A DNA stretch of 20,386 bases from an uncultured Clostridium sp. (GTDB lineage Bacteria; Bacillota; Clostridia; TANB77; CAG-508), in the NCBI GenBank assembly GCA_946545035.1, contig CAMNND010000007.1, forward strand, positions 1-20,386. The letters run 5' to 3'. A program made the position numbers and the translations under genes. A model generated the notes under the pieces. That model was not told the origin of the DNA, made no database searches, and worked only from the letters and a program-made list of their open reading frames with translations. Position 1 is the stretch's first letter. Every line of letters starts with the position of its first letter. Shown in pieces: positions 15,188 through 20,386 of this stretch.

Positions 15188-16224
15188 TGTATCCAATTGC
15201 AATAATTATTTGTGTAATAGTTTCTATTGCAATATTTGCAATAAGTTTTAAAAGAAAAGGTAAATTTACAACTGGTAAAAAAGTTGCAAATACCAAGTAT
15301 ATAAAAGAATCAGAGTACTATAAATCAAAGATAAGAAAACATCAGATATATAGTATTCTTATTGGCCTTGTAACAACAATATGTATATGTGTTACAAGTG
15401 TTTTAATTGCAAGACCGATTACAAAACAAACTAAAAGTGAGACTAAATATAATAGAGATATTATAATCGGACTTGATATATCTCTTTCAGAAAATGAAGT
15501 AAACTTGGAACTTGTTAAAAAGTTTAAGAAAATAATTCCAAGTATTGAAGGAGATAGAATTGGAATTGTATTATTTAACACAGCTCCGGTTGTGTATTGT
15601 CCATTGACTGAAGACTATGATTATATAAATGAATGTCTAGATACAATACAAGAACAAATCGAAAAAGTTATAAAAAACAATGGAACAATTCCGTATTCAT
15701 ATGATGAAGAGGGCATGGAAACAAGATCATTTTGGTATGGTGGTACAATTGCGAACAATAAAGAAAAAGGAAGCTCTCTTGTTGGTGACGGTTTAGCAGG
15801 AACTGTATCATCATTTCCAGATTTAAAAGAAAATAAGGATAGAACAAGAATTATTATTTTTGCAACAGATAATGATGTTGCTGGAACTGAAACTGTAACA
15901 CTTGAAGAGGCATGCAAATATTGCAAAGATAATAATGTTAAATTATATGCATATTGTCCATCTGTTGATATGAATGTATATACATCTAAAGAGAAAATTC
16001 AATCATATAAAACTGCTGTTGAAAATATAGCTGGTGGAAAGTTTTATGTTGGTAGTTTGGACAAGATGTCTTCAAATATTGTAAATGAAATAAAAGATAC
16101 TAAGACTTCTGAAATGAACACGAGTGTTAAAACTATTATAACTGACCACCCAGAAGCTCTTTGTGTGATTGTAACAACATTAGTTGTTGTATTAATAATT
16201 TTAGAGAAAAGGATTAAATTATGA
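15178..16224 (+). CDS. VWA-domain membrane protein, BatA-like
   Basis: The topology is as in BatA: two N-terminal membrane helices (about 5-23 and 57-78), a VWA domain facing out of the cytoplasm (about 94-315), and a C-terminal membrane helix (about 327-343). The MIDAS motif is intact in its first part, Asp100-Ile-Ser-Leu-Ser (IIIGLDISLSENEV). The second part has a Ser (SSLVGDGLAG) where a Thr is usual, and the third has Asp231 in FATDND. Likely role: ligand-binding partner of the MoxR ATPase in the envelope. ATG 15178 is chosen with AGGAG at 15161-15165; the spacing of 12 bases is long. A second ATG at 15187 would be even farther away. The gene overlaps the following VWA gene by four bases. 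Confidence 0.9.
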   Translation: MELMYPIAIIICVIVSIAIFAISFKRKGKFTTGKKVANTKYIKESEYYKSKIRKHQIYSILIGLVTTICICVTSVLIARPITKQTKSETKYNRDIIIGLDISLSENEVNLELVKKFKKIIPSIEGDRIGIVLFNTAPVVYCPLTEDYDYINECLDTIQEQIEKVIKNNGTIPYSYDEEGMETRSFWYGGTIANNKEKGSSLVGDGLAGTVSSFPDLKENKDRTRIIIFATDNDVAGTETVTLEEACKYCKDNNVKLYAYCPSVDMNVYTSKEKIQSYKTAVENIAGGKFYVGSLDKMSSNIVNEIKDTKTSEMNTSVKTIITDHPEALCVIVTTLVVVLIILEKRIKL

Positions 16225-17252
16225 TAGTAAATCCAATTATTCCAATTTGGTTAATGACAATTATTTGCATAATATTACTTTTACTTTTGTACATAGATTT
16301 TAGTAAATTTAGTAAGAAGAACAGAAAAAATAATTATAAAAGACCAAAAAATATAATTAAATATAAAATATTTAACAAGATATCTAAAACAATAATCATT
16401 ATTGTTTTATTCTTATTAAATCTTAGATTTATGACACCAAATGGAGATTCAACTCAAATAAAATATGACGTAGATGTTTTATTTGTAATTGATAAAAGTG
16501 TCAGCATGAGAGCTCTAGATTATAATGGTGAGAAGGAAAGAATGGAAGGTGTAGTTAATGATTGTAGCTACATCATAGATACTTTAAATGGTGCAAGTTA
16601 TTCTATTATAACTTTCGGCGATACAGCTGAAAGAGTAGTTCCTTTCACAAGTGATGCGGATATGGTAAAAGCAGAGCTTAAGGCAATTACAACAGAAGAT
16701 GATTTTTATGCAAGTGGTACATCGATGAAACTTGCTAAGAAAGAAATGGAATCTACGTTTAAAAGAGCACAAAAAACAAAAGGTGGAGATGTAAAGACAA
16801 TAGTTTTTTTCATATCTGATGGAGAGATAACTAAAGAAGGAGAATTGTACGAATCGTTTAGCTCACTAAAACAATACGTACTTGGCGGTGCTGTTATGGG
16901 ATATGGTACTTCATCTGGTGGAAAAATGGTAAGTAGACTATATGAAGATGAACCAAGCAGTAGTAGTTATTATGTTTTTTACTATGATAATAAATATAAT
17001 AAAACGACAGCACTTTCAAAGATTGATGAAGGAAATCTGAAAGAAATAGCATCTGATTTGGGAGTTGGATATGTTCATATGGATAAAACATCAAAGATAG
17101 ATTCAATATTAAAAGAATTAAAAAATGAAATGCTTGAATCACAAACTGCTGAAGAAAAAATCAAATCATATAGTGATACATATTTTTATTTTGCAGCAGC
17201 TCTTGTAATTTGTCTTATTATAGATTTTATAGTTAGAAAAAGGAGTTTATGA
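16221..17252 (+). CDS. VWA-domain membrane protein, BatB-like
   Basis: The second VWA protein of the operon, 343 residues. It has two N-terminal membrane helices (about 7-25 and 56-70), a VWA domain from residue 82, and a C-terminal membrane helix (about 319-338). Its MIDAS is complete: Asp91-Lys-Ser93-Val-Ser95 (VIDKSVSM), Thr167 (ASGTSM), and Asp200 (ISDGE). It should therefore bind a divalent metal and a ligand. It overlaps the upstream VWA gene with ATGA. In known Bat systems BatA and BatB associate, and BatB has an extra TPR partner; here the TPR protein is encoded by the next gene. Confidence 0.9.
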   Translation: MIVNPIIPIWLMTIICIILLLLLYIDFSKFSKKNRKNNYKRPKNIIKYKIFNKISKTIIIIVLFLLNLRFMTPNGDSTQIKYDVDVLFVIDKSVSMRALDYNGEKERMEGVVNDCSYIIDTLNGASYSIITFGDTAERVVPFTSDADMVKAELKAITTEDDFYASGTSMKLAKKEMESTFKRAQKTKGGDVKTIVFFISDGEITKEGELYESFSSLKQYVLGGAVMGYGTSSGGKMVSRLYEDEPSSSSYYVFYYDNKYNKTTALSKIDEGNLKEIASDLGVGYVHMDKTSKIDSILKELKNEMLESQTAEEKIKSYSDTYFYFAAALVICLIIDFIVRKRSL

Positions 17253-17953
17253 TGAAAAAAAGAATTTTTGTCATAGTATATGTGCTTATAATACTTATAT
17301 TAATTAAGCTTATATTTAATTTGGTTGCAAATGGGATATTAATTAGCAAGTATGAAGATGGAGAATATTCAGAAAAAATAGCAACGACATTAACTTTATT
17401 TAATTTTCCAGAAGGGTATGTAGCGGATTATAATTATGGAAATGTTCTATATAAAAATGGTGATTATAATGGAGCAATAGAGCAATATAAAAAAGCTTTA
17501 AGTGAACGTATACCAAAAAGAAAAGAATGTAGCATAAGAATAAACTATGCATTATCTATTTGTAAGTTAATTCATGTAGATGAAAGTAATAAAGAAAGTA
17601 TAGAAAATGCTATAGAAGAATATGAGAAAGCAATTGATGTTTTAACAGAGCAAGATTGCGCAAATGATGATGGGGATGGGCACAGTGAAAAAGCACAGGA
17701 GCTAAAGGATGATATTGAAAAAGAAATAGAAAGACTTAAAGAGCTTCTAAACCAAGATGATAAAGATGAAGAGAAAGATGATAACAACAATGATGATAAT
17801 AATGAGGACAACAAAGATGACGAAAAAAATAAAGAGATAGAAGACAAGATTAAAGATATAAAAGAAGATGCAATAAAAGAGCAAAGAGAAAAAGAAGAAA
17901 GCTCTAAAAACATAGGTAAGAAATATACTAACCATTCTAACAAAAATTGGTAA
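17252..17953 (+). CDS. TPR protein with membrane anchor and acidic tail, BatC-like
   Basis: A 233-residue protein with an N-terminal signal anchor (about 4-25). It has TPR-type helices including YNYGNVLYKNGDYNGAIEQY and the matching CSIRINYALSICKL pair, then a helical segment. The last 90 residues are charged and low complexity (Asp/Asn/Glu/Lys-rich). The TPR motif and its position after the BatB-like gene make it the BatC/BatE-type partner. ATG 17252, sharing one base with the preceding TGA stop, is preferred over ATG 17249 because AGGAG (17241-17245) is better spaced. It ends the operon, and I see no convincing terminator after it. The tail length may vary between strains because of its repeats of Asp and Asn codons. 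Confidence 0.85.
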   Translation: MKKRIFVIVYVLIILILIKLIFNLVANGILISKYEDGEYSEKIATTLTLFNFPEGYVADYNYGNVLYKNGDYNGAIEQYKKALSERIPKRKECSIRINYALSICKLIHVDESNKESIENAIEEYEKAIDVLTEQDCANDDGDGHSEKAQELKDDIEKEIERLKELLNQDDKDEEKDDNNNDDNNEDNKDDEKNKEIEDKIKDIKEDAIKEQREKEESSKNIGKKYTNHSNKNW

Positions 17954-17966
17954 TTTTAAAAAATGG

Positions 17967-17996
17967 TTGACAGAATGTTAAAAACTGTGTTAATAT
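17967..17996 (+). promoter_or_regulatory. Promoter of the valine T-box transcript
   Basis: A consensus TTGACA (17967-17972) and TAATAT (17991-17996) are separated by 18 bases. It begins 14 bases after the TPR gene stop codon and places the transcription start near 18002, just ahead of T-box stem I. Confidence 0.65.
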
Positions 17997-18001
17997 TAAA
18001 A

Positions 18002-18286
18002 ACATATAATACAAAATTAAATGCAATGAAGAAGAGGAGTAAATCTAAACTATCTAGATAAGAGAAAAGGAATGACCCGCTGAAAGTTCCTTATAGAAAA
18101 GTAGATTGAAGGTAGCTTTGGAGTTGATATGTTGAAATAAAGTAGATATATTCGGTGAGCACCGTTATATGCGTTAGAGATAATATATTATAAAATGAAA
18201 ATTATGATGTTTTATTTGTAGTATATTAATTAAGGTGGTACCGCGATTATTAACTCGTCCTTATTCTAGGACGAGTTTTTTGTTTT
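18002..18286 (+). promoter_or_regulatory. T-box riboswitch leader, valine type
   Basis: A tRNA-sensing leader that reads uncharged tRNA and lets transcription continue when the amino acid is scarce. The conserved T-box AATTAAGGTGGTACCGCG lies at 18228-18245. Its UGGU bulge (18236-18239) would pair with a tRNA ending ACCA, and the discriminator A matches tRNA-Val. Stem I occupies about 18020-18130, with a GAGGAGTAA start, an AGAGA, a GGAA/TTCC distal stem and a GAAGGTAGCTTTGGAG 3' side. In that side GTA (18112-18114) fits as the specifier, a valine codon. An antiterminator would compete with the terminator at 18252-18286. The region 17954-18304 holds nothing else. Confidence 0.93.
18252..18286 (+). 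terminator. T-box terminator hairpin
   Basis: AACTCGTCCT (18252-18261) and AGGACGAGTT (18268-18277) form a perfect 10-bp stem with a six-base loop and a T-run with one interrupting G. The CTCGTCC arm is the part usually captured in the T-box antiterminator. Confidence 0.93.
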
Positions 18287-18304
18287 ATATAGGGGGAATA
18301 GCAT

Positions 18305-18898
18305 ATGAAAAAAATAGTAAAGTATTTGGTATTCATTATGGTAATGGAGAGCGTACTCGTCTGTTTCTCAGGATGTAACTTAGAAGATTTTAAAAGACAT
18401 AGAAACAATGATGAGAATACAGGCGATGCCATTATTGTAACTGATGAAGGTGATATAAAATACCAAAAAGAGTTTGGAACGTATATTGTTAAATCTGGTT
18501 GGGTAGAAAGTAAAACTCATTCTGGAAACGGAAAATACTTCTATGTTAAAGAGGGACAAGATAACGATACAAGACCTAATAATATTTCAATCAATGGAGG
18601 AACTAACAAGTATACAAAATCTGAACATGAACAATTTAAAGATGCGATATATGTTCAGCTCGCAAGACAAGTTTCTGGAAATGATTCTGAAATATTGGCA
18701 AATGGATCAACAACAGAGCAAGGAGAAATTCTATATACGTTTGTAATAAAGAGCTCAGAGCTAACCTGTACCCAGTATTATATTGTTGGCGAAAAGAAAT
18801 ATGTTATGATCTATGAATCAGTATGGAACAATGATGAAGAAAAAGAAACAGATGAAGTAGCATTAAAAATGGTAAATTCATTTAAATGGTTAGATTAA
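18305..18898 (+). CDS. Putative lipoprotein of unknown function, under T-box control
   Basis: A 197-residue predicted exported lipoprotein. The N-terminal signal peptide ends in a lipobox-like CFSGC with Cys24; Phe at -3 is less common than Leu. A polar linker (RHRNNDENTGD) follows, then a compact domain with strand-rich segments. It closes in QYYIVGEKKYVMIYESVW and a final helix ending KMVNSFKW. That ending is reminiscent of PsbP/DcrB-like domains, but I cannot assign it. ATG 18305 has GGGGGA at 18292-18297. It sits between the T-box terminator and valS (34 bases before valS), with no promoter or terminator seen between them. It should therefore be induced together with valS by uncharged tRNA-Val. 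A sequence out of frame at 18543-18746 is a shadow. Confidence 0.85.
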   Translation: MKKIVKYLVFIMVMESVLVCFSGCNLEDFKRHRNNDENTGDAIIVTDEGDIKYQKEFGTYIVKSGWVESKTHSGNGKYFYVKEGQDNDTRPNNISINGGTNKYTKSEHEQFKDAIYVQLARQVSGNDSEILANGSTTEQGEILYTFVIKSSELTCTQYYIVGEKKYVMIYESVWNNDEEKETDEVALKMVNSFKWLD

Positions 18899-18932
18899 AA
18901 TAATAAAATTATAATATTTAAGGAGGATATAT

Positions 18933-20386
18933 ATGGAAAGAGAACATAAGTTAGAGGGAAGTTATAACCCACATGATTTTGAAGATAGCTTATATCAAAA
19001 GTGGGAAGAAAGTGGTTATTTTAAACCAAGTATGGACAAAACTAAGGAGAGTTATTGTATAATGATGCCACCACCAAATGTAACAGGAAAGTTACACATG
19101 GGACACGCATTAGATGCTTCAATTCAAGATTATTTAATAAGATATAAAAGGATGAAAGGATTTAATACATTATGGCTTCCTGGAACAGACCATGCTGCTA
19201 TTTCTACAGAAATGAAGGTTGTTCAAAGTTTACGTGAACAAGGTATTAAAAAATCAGATTTAACAAGAGAGCAATTCCTAGAAAAAGCATGGGATTGGAC
19301 ACGTCTATATGGTGGAACAATCCAAAAACAACAACGTAAACTTGGATGCTCTTGCGATTGGTCAAGAAGTAGATTTACAATGGATGAAGGTTTATCTAAA
19401 GCTGTTGAAGAAGTATTCTTTAGATTATATGACAAGGGATATATCTATAAAGGAAAGAGAATGATTAACTGGTGTCCTGGATGTAAGACATCAATATCTG
19501 ATGCAGAGGTTGAATATAAAGAAGAAGCATCTCATATTTGGCATATTAAATATCCAATTACTGGAACAGATGATTATTTAGTAGTTGCAACAACAAGACC
19601 AGAAACAATGCTTGGTGATACAGGTGTTGCTGTAAATCCAAAGGATGAAAGATATAAGCACTTAATTGGAAAGACTTGTACTTTACCACTAATGAACAAG
19701 GAAATCCCAATTATTGCTGATCCATTTGTTGATATGGAATTTGGAACCGGTTGTGTTAAATTAACACCTTGCCATGATCCAAATGATTATCAAGCTGGTA
19801 TCAAAAACAATTTGGAATTTGTTGAGGTATTTGATAGCAATTTAGTAATGCATGATTTAATTCCAGAGGTAGCTGGCATGAATGCATATGATGCAAGAGA
19901 AGTTGTAGTTAATCTACTAAAAGAGCAAGGCTTCTTAACAAAGATAGAAGACTATACTCATAATGTTGCTAAGTGTGAGAGATGTAAAACAACAATTGAA
20001 CCATATATTTCTGATCAATGGTTCGTAAAAATGGATGAACTTGCTAAACCAGCTATAGAAGCTGTTAGAAGCGGTGATATTAGATTTATTCCAAATAAAT
20101 ATGATAAGACATATTTTAACTGGATGGAAAATCTACAAGATTGGTGTATTTCTAGACAATTATATTGGGGACATAGAATTCCTGCATATTATTGCGATAA
20201 ATGTGGCGAAATACATGTTGCTAGAACAAAGCCAGAAAAATGTTCAAAATGTGGACATACAGAATTAACACAAGATCCAGATACATTAGATACATGGTTT
20301 AGCTCAGCTTTATGGCCATTCTCAACACTTGGTTGGCCAGAGCAAACAGAAGATTTAAAAACATTCTATCCAACAAATACAATAGT
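18933..20386 (+). CDS. valS: Valyl-tRNA synthetase, N-terminal part (3' end outside window)
   Basis: Charges tRNA-Val with valine and hydrolyses mischarged Thr-tRNA. About 484 residues are present of a protein normally near 880. Visible are the class I HIGH-type motif in PPPNVTGKLHMGHAL (HMGH at 55-58), WLPGTDHAAISTEMKV, and the editing (CP1) domain entry with TTRPETMLGDTGVAVNP. A zinc-binding-like CxxC pair follows (KCERCKTT; CDKCGE with CSKCGH), then DQWFVKM and ENLQDWCISRQLYWGHRIP. The KMSKS loop and anticodon domain lie beyond the window. ATG 18933 has a perfect AGGAGG at 18921-18926. It is the second gene of the T-box transcript. Confidence 0.96.
   Translation, partial: MEREHKLEGSYNPHDFEDSLYQKWEESGYFKPSMDKTKESYCIMMPPPNVTGKLHMGHALDASIQDYLIRYKRMKGFNTLWLPGTDHAAISTEMKVVQSLREQGIKKSDLTREQFLEKAWDWTRLYGGTIQKQQRKLGCSCDWSRSRFTMDEGLSKAVEEVFFRLYDKGYIYKGKRMINWCPGCKTSISDAEVEYKEEASHIWHIKYPITGTDDYLVVATTRPETMLGDTGVAVNPKDERYKHLIGKTCTLPLMNKEIPIIADPFVDMEFGTGCVKLTPCHDPNDYQAGIKNNLEFVEVFDSNLVMHDLIPEVAGMNAYDAREVVVNLLKEQGFLTKIEDYTHNVAKCERCKTTIEPYISDQWFVKMDELAKPAIEAVRSGDIRFIPNKYDKTYFNWMENLQDWCISRQLYWGHRIPAYYCDKCGEIHVARTKPEKCSKCGHTELTQDPDTLDTWFSSALWPFSTLGWPEQTEDLKTFYPTNTI

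Noticed and set aside
17572..17943. Long open frame on the - strand rich in serine, and an overlapping hydrophobic one at 17747-17935.
   Set aside because: It is the antisense shadow of the Asp/Glu-rich tail of the TPR gene; no ribosome binding site or family resemblance. The same applies to the - strand frame at 9273-9482 opposite the ytfJ tail.
17943..17957. AAAATT-GGT-aaTTTT type hairpin around the TPR gene stop as a terminator.
   Set aside because: Only six A/T pairs with a tiny loop and no T-run; such structures are frequent by chance here.
18543..18746. 67-codon + strand frame inside the lipoprotein gene.
   Set aside because: Out of frame with the lipoprotein, has no ribosome binding site, and shows no recognisable domain.
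1..20386. Defence system, prophage, insertion sequence or CRISPR array.
   Set aside because: No transposase, integrase, direct-repeat array or defence-like gene is visible; the window is mostly conserved housekeeping genes with uniform composition.

Overview
This is an AT-rich, low-GC Gram-positive stretch with standard genetic code and strong AGGAGG-type ribosome binding sites. The gene content (ymdB-spoVS-recA-recX, scpA, a ytfJ/gerW sporulation gene, a T-box leader, and class II lysS) points to an anaerobic Clostridia-type Firmicute, probably a gut-associated and possibly spore-forming lineage. No mobile element, tRNA, rRNA or CRISPR array was seen. Every gene lies on the + strand.

Layout. 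(1) 1-615: the 3' part of a YwaF/TMEM164-like membrane protein. (2) 619-2300: lysS with its own sigma-A promoter, a short leader ORF overlapping a perfect 12-bp inverted repeat, and a terminator. (3) 2321-4548: a two-gene unit made of a membrane-anchored SH3-GH25 muramidase and an unrecognised helical protein, closed by a terminator. (4) 4609-5817: ymdB phosphodiesterase and spoVS, then a terminator. (5) 5894-9475: recA with a LexA-type operator at its promoter, then recX, scpA, a DUF2953-like gene and ytfJ in tight succession, then a terminator. scpB, which normally follows scpA, is absent. (6) 9499-11603: recG. (7) 11646-17953: one eight-gene operon holding a LacX-type aldose epimerase, a 73-residue membrane protein, a MoxR AAA+ ATPase, a DUF58 protein, a membrane protein like DUF4381, two VWA membrane proteins (BatA/BatB-like) and a TPR protein (BatC-like). 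(8) 17967-20386: a valine-type T-box leader (specifier GUA, UGGU bulge) followed first by a lipoprotein gene and then by valS, which runs off the window.

How it fits together. The two aminoacyl-tRNA synthetase genes have different leaders: valS sits behind a T-box, while lysS sits behind a leader ORF and hairpin. The DNA-repair and chromosome-organisation genes (recA, recX, scpA) share a promoter with an SOS-type operator, so DNA damage may also raise scpA and ytfJ transcription. The MoxR/DUF58/VWA/TPR operon is expected to form a membrane-associated AAA+ chaperone system whose client is unknown. Its unusual members are the two genes at the head of the operon and a DUF58 protein with a degenerate metal site. 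The least explained items are the T-box-controlled lipoprotein, the lysS leader, the missing scpB and the 328-residue helical protein.
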